Source: Phyllobacterium phragmitis (lineage in GTDB: Bacteria > Pseudomonadota > Alphaproteobacteria > Rhizobiales > Rhizobiaceae). Taken from it: a stretch of DNA of 64,000 nucleotides. Below the pieces are notes generated by a model that saw only the letters and a list, made by a program, of their open reading frames with translations, did not search any database and was not told the origin of the DNA. Position 1 is the stretch's first letter. The number at the start of each line of letters is the position of its first letter. The translations under genes were made by a program, and so were the position numbers. The DNA lies in assembly GCF_002980495.1 (NCBI RefSeq), contig NZ_PVBR01000006.1:1-64000 (forward strand), given 5' to 3'. This document shows positions 8,976 through 16,763 of the stretch, in pieces.

Positions 8976-9365
8976 TCATGCTTCCTGCACACTCTCGTAG
9001 CCGGCGGCCTTCGCGGCCTTGACAAATCTCCGGTCGAAGGTCGCGAAGCTCTTGCAATGCGCAGATCTTCCGAGGTGCAGCGCGTCCGCGAAATCCATGC
9101 CCTTCTCGGCAAGGTCGAGGGCGATTGCGACGATTGCGCCATCTTCGACCGTTACCGTCGGAAGTCCCGCAAAGGCGCGCAGCGCGCGGGCGACATCCGC
9201 CGGACGATACTCATAGGTGCTGCGTAGCACCCATTCCGTTTCGAGGATGATCGTGATGGAGGTGAAGACCGGCTGGCCGTCGACCAGCGCCCGCGCTCGC
9301 GGCGACTGTTTCGGATGGTCGTTGGTCAGGTAGCGGACGACAAGGTTGGTATCAATCGCGAGCAT
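8976..9365 (-). CDS. VapC-family PIN-domain ribonuclease toxin
   Basis: A 129-residue PIN-domain protein. The acidic residues expected for metal-dependent RNA cleavage are seen in MLAIDTNLVVRYL (Asp5), ILETEWVLR (Glu), GMDFADALH (Asp) and the final FATFDRRF (Asp). Toxins of this type cut tRNA or rRNA unless bound by their antitoxin. The ATG at 9365 gives the standard N-terminus. It overlaps the AbrB-type antitoxin gene by 14 bases, so the pair is co-translated. Confidence 0.9.
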   Translation of the reverse strand: MLAIDTNLVVRYLTNDHPKQSPRARALVDGQPVFTSITIILETEWVLRSTYEYRPADVARALRAFAGLPTVTVEDGAIVAIALDLAEKGMDFADALHLGRSAHCKSFATFDRRFVKAAKAAGYESVQEA

Positions 9366-9630
9366 GCCGGTGCCTGGCCTCGGCGAGCACACCCGCATCC
9401 ATTTCATCCAGCGTCTTCGGCTGGCCCTTGTGGGGCAACACACCGAACACATCCTCAGGCCGCGTCTCGGCGAATGCCGGCGCGGGCTTCAGCAGCACGC
9501 CTTCGGCCGTCTCCTCGACTGTGAGCCGCGTTCCCGCCCGCCATTCCCGCCGCAGGCGAATAGCGCTGGGCAGGATGACCTGTCCCTTGGTGGAAACGGT
9601 GGTGGTGGTAAGCTTCTCTACTGTGGCCAT
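9352..9630 (-). CDS. AbrB/MazE-type antitoxin (SpoVT-AbrB domain)
   Basis: A 92-residue antitoxin. The N-terminal swapped-hairpin AbrB DNA-binding domain is clear (TTTTVSTKGQVILPSAIR and RLTVEETAEGVLLKP). The C-terminal tail (residues about 60-92) should wrap the VapC toxin encoded by the overlapping downstream gene. The start is ATG 9630. Upstream, two direct repeats of a TAAGA-type sequence (9650-9667) may be the self-repression site. This is the first of four toxin-antitoxin modules in the window, and the only one outside the plasmid backbone. Confidence 0.88.
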   Translation of the reverse strand: MATVEKLTTTTVSTKGQVILPSAIRLRREWRAGTRLTVEETAEGVLLKPAPAFAETRPEDVFGVLPHKGQPKTLDEMDAGVLAEARHRHARD

Positions 9631-9925
9631 AGGCCCGAACCTTCCTGATGTAAGACAAACGTAAGATAGCTTCGAACGGCCTGACATTCAAGTCCACGTC
9701 TTCTCCTACACGTCGTTTAGGAGCCAGAGGAAGGCCCGGAATGGTTCGAGCCGGTGCGGCGGAGAGGCTTTGAGATCGTGGTGGGGCGAGCGGGGGTCCG
9801 AAACTGTCGAGCGGGGAGCGCTACCGACCCAATTAAGTTGCCATTCTAAAATAAAATGCCAGTGTAACCATCAGTTGTGTGCGGCCAATCGGCCCGATCA
9901 GGGTAGCGCCCGACATGACAAACAA

Positions 9926-10250
9926 TCATCCCGCGCTGTCATAATATTTCATCGTTTGCTCAACGATCCCAAGCAATCTCCGTCTCGTCATCCCATCCTC
10001 GGCCTGAATTGACAGCCCTTGGAGTACCGTTATCAGAAAATCTGCAAGCGAAGAAATATCGGTTGATTGATTTATTTCTCCAGCCTCTTGGCCGCGTCGC
10101 AAGCGATCGAATATTGAAGCGAGCCGTTGAGTGCGTTGCTCCGAAAGCCATTTAAGCAGTTCGTCGTTGCCGGCTCCCATGCGAAGTCCCGACGAGACGA
10201 TCATGCAACCTCGGGGTCGCTCCCAACTGGTAAAGAGCATCACCGCATGC
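9926..10250 (-). pseudogene. TetR-family regulator, C-terminal half only
   Basis: The minus strand encodes the ligand-binding half of a TetR regulator (FTSWERPRGCMIVSSGLR, then ELLKWLSEQRTQRLASIFDR and VLQGLSIQAEDGM up to a stop). The N-terminal helix-turn-helix half is absent; at about 10250 the sequence switches to a divergent, equally broken transporter. The two were probably a regulator/exporter pair that lost their shared middle by deletion. Confidence 0.75.
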
Positions 10251-10277
10251 TGTTCTTCCCTCAAAGACGAGCCGGAT

Positions 10278-11060
10278 TGCCTTCGTTTTCTCGGTCTGGG
10301 CGCTCGGGCCGATGATCGGCGGCCGCTTGACGTCCTGTTTGGATGGCGCTCGAACTTCATCGCCTTCGCCGTCTTGGGCCTGGTCGGTCTCCTTTTGGTC
10401 ATGCGCGGTTTCGAGGAGACCAAGACGCGGGATCTCGGCGCCACCTTTCGGCTTAAGAGTTACCATGCCGATGGGTTCACGCATCTTCTGGGGGTACGCT
10501 ATCTGCATGGTTTTTTCCATGGGCACCCTCTACATCTTTCTCAGCGGCGCACCTCTGGTCGCAAAGAGCTTTGGCGTTGAATCTGCGATCGCAGTCGGTG
10601 CGTTGATGGGGCTTGTCCCAGGAGCGTTTGTTCTGGGAAGCACATTTGCCGGTCGCTACGGCAAAAACTACGCACCGCCTGTCCTCATGGCAAGCGGCCG
10701 GATTTTGACATTGTCCGGTCTTTCCGTGGGAATTTTACTTTTCTATTTTGCGTTCATCATGTGGCGGCCTTCTTCCTGCCCTGTGCCTTTGTCGGGCTGG
10801 GAAACGGCCTGACCATGCCTGCGGCCAATTCCGGCGTATTGTCCTTGCGCTCGGAACTGTCGGCGACAGCATTGGGGCTTGCCAATGCCACGACCGTTGC
10901 AGGCGGAGCGGCGATCGTATCGATCTCAGGAATTTTCATGACGACCACGAACGCTCACTGGACCGCCATAGCCCTGATGATTGGGACGACAACCATCTCT
11001 CTTTTGGCCGCTTTGAGCATTGCGTCCCGGACCACGCCAAAGTCCAACGGCGAGAGCTAA
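10278..11060 (+). pseudogene. MFS multidrug exporter (Bcr/CflA-like), frameshifted
   Basis: Plus-strand pieces in three frames form the C-terminal two thirds of a major-facilitator drug exporter: VWALGPMIGGRLT; FGWRSNFIAFAVLGLVGLLL; GSRIFWGYAICMVFSMGTLY with GALMGLVPGAFVLGSTFAGR; and CAFVGLGNGLTMPAANSGVL with GLANATTVAGGAAIVSISG. At least three frameshifts break it and the first helices are missing. It stands next to the truncated TetR gene. Confidence 0.75.
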
Positions 11061-11062
11061 CA

Positions 11063-11302
11063 GTGCAGAGCGTGAAAACTGGCGTCATTCTCGGTGCTGG
11101 CATGATTGCCCGGACGCATATGCTTGCATGCGCCGCTGCTCGCCACAAAGTGCGACTTAAGGGAATTGGAGACGGAGGCTCCGGACGCGCCGGGGCCTTG
11201 GCTTTGGAAGCATGCCGACTTCTGGGACACGACGTACTTCACTTCAAATCCGTCGACGAGATCGCGACCGGCTTCATCGCCAGCACGCGTTTCCTTGATT
11301 AA
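11063..11302 (+). pseudogene. Gfo/Idh/MocA oxidoreductase, N-terminal fragment
   Basis: A GTG start at 11063 is followed by KTGVILGAGMIARTHMLAC, the Rossmann-fold NAD(P)-binding start of a Gfo/Idh/MocA dehydrogenase. It continues to VLHFKSVDEIATGF and then ends at residue 79, against about 340 in the family. The whole catalytic domain is missing. It is the last of a row of broken genes before the LysR regulator. Confidence 0.65.
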
Positions 11303-11362
11303 ATCTGAAAAGATGTCCGCTTTCTTCGTGGAGCACAATCCGGGCAAGTTCCAGGATGCAAG

Positions 11363-12250
11363 CTATTTACCCACGACCGGATCGAATTTCGATTTAAGCC
11401 AGTTTAGGAAGGTACGGGCGTCTCTCCTTTCAAGACGATCCTGCCGTCCGACCAGATAGAAGGCCTTATCGGGGTTTTTATACTCGGAAAGAATCGCGAG
11501 TTTCCCCTTTGCAGCGAGATCCTTGGCATAGATATCCCGGACGCTTCCAAGTCCCTGCTTTCCGACAACGGCGCTAATCACAGCCATGTCGTCGTCAAGC
11601 ACCATCCCCCAGCTCGCGTCTTTATTATTCACGGTGAAACGATCGAACCATATATCCCATTCCTCCCGGTCCCTGGAACTCAGGAGCGGCAGGGTTCGCA
11701 GCAACTCATTTATGCAAGGATCATCGGGGGTATTCAGGACTTCCGGTGAAGCGACGAGATTAAGCGAAGGGCGCAAAATTTCTATCGAATGCAGATTCGG
11801 ATAGGAGCCTTTACCATAACGAATGGCAAGATCGGCGAAAATTCCGCCGGACGTAATATCGACCAACCGGACGCCGGTCGATACCTCGACGTTAATGTCC
11901 GGATGTCTGTCGCGAAATTCGCCCAGGTTGGGAATGAGCCAATGGTAGGCAAAGCTGGAGGCGGTATGGATGCACAAAGTGTACTTAGATGATTTCTTCG
12001 CTACCGCTTCTTCAATCAATTCAAGCGGGACCGCAACTTTATGAAGCAATTCCTTCCCGGATGGGAGCAATTCGATACCTTGGGGATGCCGGATGAACAG
12101 AGGTCCCCCCAGATACTCCTCGAGGGACGCTATGCGCTGACTGAGGGCCCCCACGGAGAGGTTCAGTTTCTCTGCAGCCTTTCGGAAGCTCATCAAGTGC
12201 GCCACATGAACGAACGTGCGCAATTGTTCGAGCGGAAGTCTTGCAACCAT
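11363..12250 (-). CDS. LysR-family regulator (GcvA-like)
   Basis: A 295-residue LysR regulator. The winged helix is at residues 5-65 (PLEQLRTFVHVAHLMSFRKA, SVGALSQRIASLEEYLG, PLFIRHPQGIELLPSG), followed by the effector-binding domain (HTASSFAYHWLIPNLGEFRD, FADLAIRYGKGSYPNL), which resembles the GcvA/AmpR branch. ATG 12250 is chosen over a longer frame because it sets the usual distance to the HTH. It is divergent from a DMT exporter gene with an 81-base gap, suggesting it controls export at the edge of the quorum-sensing biosynthetic cluster. The DNA is visibly richer in A+T than the backbone genes. Confidence 0.9.
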   Translation of the reverse strand: MVARLPLEQLRTFVHVAHLMSFRKAAEKLNLSVGALSQRIASLEEYLGGPLFIRHPQGIELLPSGKELLHKVAVPLELIEEAVAKKSSKYTLCIHTASSFAYHWLIPNLGEFRDRHPDINVEVSTGVRLVDITSGGIFADLAIRYGKGSYPNLHSIEILRPSLNLVASPEVLNTPDDPCINELLRTLPLLSSRDREEWDIWFDRFTVNNKDASWGMVLDDDMAVISAVVGKQGLGSVRDIYAKDLAAKGKLAILSEYKNPDKAFYLVGRQDRLERRDARTFLNWLKSKFDPVVGK

Positions 12251-12331
12251 ATCGGGGCGTTCGATAATTCTAAACAGCGATTTCAATCTATTATATTGAG
12301 TTGGGAGGAAGCACAAGCCAGAAGTTGTGTC

Positions 12332-13264
12332 ATGACACATAAGGCATCAGCCACTCAGAAACTCACTTCTTCTATTTCATCAAAGCCTCAGGGACTTTCC
12401 ATTTGGGCCACCGTTTTGATGATCCTCATCTTCGCGTTGTGGGGAGGACAGCAAGTTGCAATAAAAATCGGCAATACGGAACTTGCGCCGATATTCCAAG
12501 CTGGCATTCGGTCTATCGGGGCGAGCGTATTGATGACAATGTGGTTCTTGGTAAAAGGGACGCCGCCCTGGCGTATGGGGGTTGGCCCTGGAGCTGCCGC
12601 CCTGTTGGGCGTGCTGTTTACATTGGACTTTGCATTGTTATTTCTCGGGCTGAACGAGACGACAGCGTCGCGTGGGACGATTCTGTACTATACCGGTCCG
12701 ATTATGATCGCCGTGGGCGCGGCGGTGATTCTGCCAAGCGAGAGGATCGGGCGACTCGGAATCGCAGGGTTCGGGCTGGCCTTTCTTGGCGTATTGGCAG
12801 TGTTGTGGCGCAACGAAACCATAGCCAACCACACCAGCATTACGGGCGATCTCCTCTGTCTGGGAGCGGCTGCGGCCTGGGCGAGCACTATTCTCGTTAT
12901 CAAGGTTACGAGGCTCATTCACGTTCCGGCCAATGCAGTCCTTTATTTCCAATTGCTCGGATCTGCAATCGCACTTCCCCTACTGTCTTATCTTGTGGGA
13001 GAGGAATGGTCAGCGCCGCAATCAGCGGTCGTCGTTCAGGCTGTGCTTTTCCAGGTCGTCTTCGTAGCGTTTCTGAGCTATCTCGTATTTTTCTGGATGC
13101 TGCAGCGCTTCTCTGCCGGAACGTTGTCTGCTTATTCATTCCTGGCGCCTGTCTTCGGGGTTCTGCTAAGCAATCAATTGCTTGGGGAACAGGTTTCTCC
13201 ATTGTTCGCCATTGGTACGCTGATGGTGGTTTGCGGATTATATTTGGTGGCCAAGGGTAAATAG
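12332..13264 (+). CDS. EamA/DMT-family transporter (putative exporter)
   Basis: A 310-residue ten-helix drug/metabolite transporter with two EamA repeats (residues about 20-150 and 165-305). Seen are ALWGGQQVAIKIGNTELAP, TLDFALLFLGLNETTASRG with YYTGPIMIAVGAAVILPSER, and the second-repeat helix end LGEQVSPLFAIGTLMVVCGL. The ATG at 12332 is preferred; longer reading overlaps the LysR gene. It is divergent from that LysR gene and convergent with the ectC-asnB-aroA genes. Family members export amino acids or small metabolites, so it may release the product of the adjacent cluster; this is inference from position. Confidence 0.88.
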   Translation: MTHKASATQKLTSSISSKPQGLSIWATVLMILIFALWGGQQVAIKIGNTELAPIFQAGIRSIGASVLMTMWFLVKGTPPWRMGVGPGAAALLGVLFTLDFALLFLGLNETTASRGTILYYTGPIMIAVGAAVILPSERIGRLGIAGFGLAFLGVLAVLWRNETIANHTSITGDLLCLGAAAAWASTILVIKVTRLIHVPANAVLYFQLLGSAIALPLLSYLVGEEWSAPQSAVVVQAVLFQVVFVAFLSYLVFFWMLQRFSAGTLSAYSFLAPVFGVLLSNQLLGEQVSPLFAIGTLMVVCGLYLVAKGK

Positions 13265-13392
13265 GCGACGCGACCAGCCCGCCCCGGCCAAAAGAAACCG
13301 CCTCCAACACTTCGATGGAGAAAGGACAGGGCCGAACAATTGGCCGTAACGTTCATACCGAAGCCACCGTTGTTTCCACGGGACCTTTACGT

Positions 13393-13773
13393 CTAATAAG
13401 TTGAAGCCCTTTCGTTTGAAAGGCTGTGACTTTCAGCACCATTCAAAGCGGGTGAAAATACGCTGACCAAACGCATATCAGTGAAGACGCGTAGGAAATG
13501 GGGGTCGTGCTTATCGAGGGCGTAGATCACGCCGGGTTCGATAGGATAAATGTTGCCGTTCATATCTTCGACTTCACCGGTCCCTTCAATACAGTAGCAG
13601 GCTTCTAAGTGGTGCTTGTATTCAAGAAAAATAGCGGTTTCGGCAGGGATCGTCGTGTCTGCCACGGTAAATCCCATATTGTCATCGGCGAGCAGGAAGC
13701 GTCGACTTTGGCCCAATCCCCAGTTTACGTCTCTTTCTGATCCAGAAATTTCGACAAGTGAACGGACGATCAT
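13393..13773 (-). CDS. EctC-like cupin (ectoine synthase family)
   Basis: A 126-residue cupin of the ectoine synthase family. The family's metal ligands are present at the expected places: Glu57 in EYKHHLEACYC, Tyr84 in GVIYALD and His92 in KHDPHFLR. The N-terminal MIVRSLVEISGSERDVNWG also matches EctC. EctC closes the ring of N-gamma-acetyl-diaminobutyrate by loss of water. No ectA, ectB or ectD is present, so ectoine itself is unlikely; solitary EctC relatives probably cyclise another amide or amino acid. It is the last gene of the minus-strand run aroA-like, aroA-like, asnB-like, ectC-like, 70 bases after asnB. Confidence 0.85.
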   Translation of the reverse strand: MIVRSLVEISGSERDVNWGLGQSRRFLLADDNMGFTVADTTIPAETAIFLEYKHHLEACYCIEGTGEVEDMNGNIYPIEPGVIYALDKHDPHFLRVFTDMRLVSVFSPALNGAESHSLSNERASTY

Positions 13774-13843
13774 GACATTCTCCTGATTTCGATAGGCAAT
13801 GGAACATACCCGCCCTTCTGCGGGCCCGATAATGGTTCAAGGA

Positions 13844-15394
13844 TTACGATGCGAATTTGAAATAGCCGTTTTCGGAGTAGTCCAACCCCGGCAAGCGATG
13901 GCGGCCTGTGGGAATGGGGAATCCTTGCTCTGAAAATAAGCTGTAGAAATACATCGATTGGGGGGTATCCAACTTCAACTGCCCGCGCAGGCCTTCATCG
14001 ATACGGGGACTTTGGGTGGCAGCATATTCCATAAGGATATTTTTGACGCCGCTGCCTTCGGGCATACGCACTTTGGGCCTATCAATCAGATAGTCCGGCA
14101 GCACGTCCCGGAAAGCTTCGCGAAGCACCCATTTTTCCACCCCGCTTCGAAGCTTCATATTCATCGGAAGGTTGTATGCGAAGCTGAGGAATTCCTTGTC
14201 GAGAAACGGCACGCGCGCCTCGACGGAATTCATCATGCTTGCCCGGTCAACGCGCTGCAGATCCGTCCTGTGAAGGTTGTGGACCCGATAGCGCATTAGC
14301 GACTGGGGGTCACTGTGAGAGCGAAATAGGTCATAGCCCGCGAGAACTTCGTCGCTTCCCTCCCCACAAAGGGCAACCTTAAAGCCATTCCTGCGGGCAT
14401 GTCTGTAGCCGAAATACGCAACGCAGGCATCGATAATATCAATCCCTTCGAAAAATTCGGCCACATATACGACATGTGGGATCATGCCCACCAATTCGTC
14501 GCGATCCAAACGATAGGTAAGGTGTCTTATACCGCGTTCCTTACAGTAGCGTTCGGCGATAGGCATGTCAGCGGCCCCATCAAATCCTATCGTGATGGCA
14601 GTGACATTCGGGTGGTATTTGCACGCCATATTGAGAATGATGCTGCTATCGATACCTGCGCTGAACATGACGGCCATAGGAAGGTCCGTCTGAACCTGTT
14701 TTCTGACCGCATTTTCCAGAAGGCGCCGACATTCCCTTATCGATTCATCGACGTTCGGCAGATTCTGAACCACTGCACTCGGCTGGCCTTCCAAATCGAA
14801 ATACGTGTAAGTATTCCCGTCCCTGATGAAGGTTCCTGGAGCAACAGTGGCAATAGAGACACCGAGATGAATGAGCGATTTTTGCTCAGATGCAAAATAG
14901 TGGACCTCGTGCTTCACAGCATAATAGAGTGGTTTGATGCCCACATGGTCTCTGACCGCCAAGAAGGAGTTGTTTACTTTGTCAGCAACGATAAAGGCGT
15001 ATATTCCATCGAGCTTATTTGCCAGGTCGTTTCCCCAGTGCAGGTAGCCGTTCACCAATACTTCCGTATCTGACTCGGTCTGGAATTCCCACCCTTGTTG
15101 CTTCAGCTCCTCTCGCAGCTCAGAATGGTTGTAAATTTCGCCATTGAAAACCACGACGACTTGACCGGCCTTATCAGTAATCGGTTGTTTCGCATGGTGC
15201 CGGTCAACAATTGCCAGGCGATTGGTGCCCAAGGCAAAACCGTCGTCGACTAAAACTTCTCCGAATAATTCAGGGTCGCCACGATATCTGAATTTCTCCA
15301 ACATGGTCAGAAGCTCCGCCTGATGATCATGTCCGTTGACATGACGACCGTCCCAACTGGACGCAAAATCGATTATTGCCGCAATTCCGCACAT
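13844..15394 (-). CDS. AsnB-like glutamine-dependent amidotransferase
   Basis: A 516-residue class II asparagine-synthetase homologue. The start ATG 15394 leaves Cys2 as the N-terminal nucleophile after Met removal (MCGIAAII) and has the strong ribosome site GGAGGAATAT. The glutaminase domain (residues 1-200) shows RLAIVD, NGEIYN and SESDTEV-like ESDTEV. The synthetase domain carries a PP-loop SAGIDSS at 245-251, with Ala for the usual first Gly, and GEGSDEVLAGY. Such enzymes adenylate a carboxylate and amidate it. E. coli AsnB has 554 residues; this one is shorter and sits in a secondary-metabolite-like operon, so the acceptor may not be aspartate. Confidence 0.88.
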   Translation of the reverse strand: MCGIAAIIDFASSWDGRHVNGHDHQAELLTMLEKFRYRGDPELFGEVLVDDGFALGTNRLAIVDRHHAKQPITDKAGQVVVVFNGEIYNHSELREELKQQGWEFQTESDTEVLVNGYLHWGNDLANKLDGIYAFIVADKVNNSFLAVRDHVGIKPLYYAVKHEVHYFASEQKSLIHLGVSIATVAPGTFIRDGNTYTYFDLEGQPSAVVQNLPNVDESIRECRRLLENAVRKQVQTDLPMAVMFSAGIDSSIILNMACKYHPNVTAITIGFDGAADMPIAERYCKERGIRHLTYRLDRDELVGMIPHVVYVAEFFEGIDIIDACVAYFGYRHARRNGFKVALCGEGSDEVLAGYDLFRSHSDPQSLMRYRVHNLHRTDLQRVDRASMMNSVEARVPFLDKEFLSFAYNLPMNMKLRSGVEKWVLREAFRDVLPDYLIDRPKVRMPEGSGVKNILMEYAATQSPRIDEGLRGQLKLDTPQSMYFYSLFSEQGFPIPTGRHRLPGLDYSENGYFKFAS

Positions 15395-15434
15395 ATATTC
15401 CTCCAAACCGTGTGGGACGATAGACCGTTGTGCC

Positions 15435-16763
15435 TTAGGCGACTTTCAGCAGGGGGGTCACAGAGGCCCCGATTTTTTGCATGTCATCGAAAAAGGTAGG
15501 ATAGGTCTGGGCCACGTGCTGTGGATCATTGATGATCAGACCGTGACGGCTTCCGAAGGCAATGGCGGACAAGGCCATAATGACGCCGTGATCGAAGTGC
15601 CCAAAGACCTCAGCGCCGCCATCTATGCCGCCGGGAGAGCCATGGATGATCAATTCGTCCCGTGTTTCCTCGGTTTGAATGCCGGCTTTGAGCAGTTCCG
15701 CACGGTAGTCGCTGATCCGGTCGCACTCTTTATACCGGATATGCTCGATGTTCCCGAAACGGCTCGTACCATCAGCGAAAGCGGCGACAGCTGCCAATGG
15801 CAGCACCGCATCGGGAGCTAGAGAGCCGTCGAAATTATGCGCTACAAAGGGACCGCCGCCGAAAACCCTAAGTTCTTTGGACGATCGTTCCATCCGAACT
15901 CCCAGTTTTCTCAGGTAATCCAGCACTGCGCCGTTGCCCATCTCTTCCTCATGATAGGAGGTGAGGCGCACATTGGACGGCACGACCGAAGCAGCCGCCA
16001 GCAACGCCGCTGTGCTGGCAGGATCGGAACCGACAACGTAATTCGACGGTTGCAGAGTCGTATCGGCCGGAAGATGGTAGGCCATCATATTCGGCTGGGC
16101 CTGCACTTCCACACCAGCCTGTTTCAGGATTCGCATTGTCGTCCGAACCATGTCCGGCGCCTTCAGTTCATCCAGAACCGTAATGGATAGCCGATCCTTA
16201 ATGGATGCGCCAAGAAACAGGAGCCCGCTCAGAAATTGCGAGCTTTTCCGACAGGAAATCGCCGTATCACCACCGTGCAGGTTCGTACCATCCAGGTGGA
16301 TCGGTAGTTTTCCGTCATTGTCTCGCCATTTGCATTGCACCCCCAAGGCTTCTAGGGCGTCCATCATTTCGATGTTCGAGCGTTGACCGAGGGATCGATC
16401 ATAGTCCGTCCGGAAGGTCACGTCGGATAGGCAAGCTGTGACGCCTAATAACAGGCGAAGCACGACGCCCGAATTGCCAGGATTGAGAACAATGTGGTCG
16501 TTCAACCCGTCCCAGCCGGGGCCATCCACAGCCAACGTGGTGGCGTCTTGATAACAGATATTGGCACCAAGAGCTTCACAGCAGTCGATCATGGCCTTGA
16601 CGTTCTTGCTGTTGGCTATATTCGTGATCCGACTGGTACCCTTGGAGAGAGTTGCCGCCAGTACCGAACGGGTGGACGAGCTTTTCGAGGCCGGCGGCGT
16701 GATTGCCCCCTCGAACCACTCGGCCGGGAATACCTGTAGTTTATCGACTTCAAGCAGTTTCAT
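15435..16763 (-). CDS. EPSP synthase-like enolpyruvyl transferase, copy 1
   Basis: A 442-residue AroA-family protein with the duplicated six-fold inverse-barrel pattern. Kept residues: Lys27 in PPASKSSSTRS, the NPGNSG loop at 94-99, Arg128, SSQFLSGLL at 174-182, Asp318 in APDAVLPLA (catalytic base in EPSP synthase), and RYKECDRI at 343-350 with Lys345, Glu346 and Arg349. Changed: the DHR motif is DHG (391-393), losing the Arg that binds phosphoenolpyruvate in E. coli AroA, and the later AKSFP-type Lys is Gln (VAQTYP). The start ATG 16763 follows a GGAGG-type site and overlaps copy 2 by 14 bases. Unlikely to serve the shikimate pathway. Confidence 0.85.
   Translation of the reverse strand: MKLLEVDKLQVFPAEWFEGAITPPASKSSSTRSVLAATLSKGTSRITNIANSKNVKAMIDCCEALGANICYQDATTLAVDGPGWDGLNDHIVLNPGNSGVVLRLLLGVTACLSDVTFRTDYDRSLGQRSNIEMMDALEALGVQCKWRDNDGKLPIHLDGTNLHGGDTAISCRKSSQFLSGLLFLGASIKDRLSITVLDELKAPDMVRTTMRILKQAGVEVQAQPNMMAYHLPADTTLQPSNYVVGSDPASTAALLAAASVVPSNVRLTSYHEEEMGNGAVLDYLRKLGVRMERSSKELRVFGGGPFVAHNFDGSLAPDAVLPLAAVAAFADGTSRFGNIEHIRYKECDRISDYRAELLKAGIQTEETRDELIIHGSPGGIDGGAEVFGHFDHGVIMALSAIAFGSRHGLIINDPQHVAQTYPTFFDDMQKIGASVTPLLKVA

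Noticed and set aside
8693-9142. A 149-codon minus-strand frame overlapping the VapC-type toxin
   Set aside because: The overlap with vapC is out of frame and no family is seen. Only a possible short fragment at its end is kept as a note.
13393-13773. Ectoine biosynthesis operon
   Set aside because: Only an EctC-like gene is present; EctA, EctB and EctD are missing.
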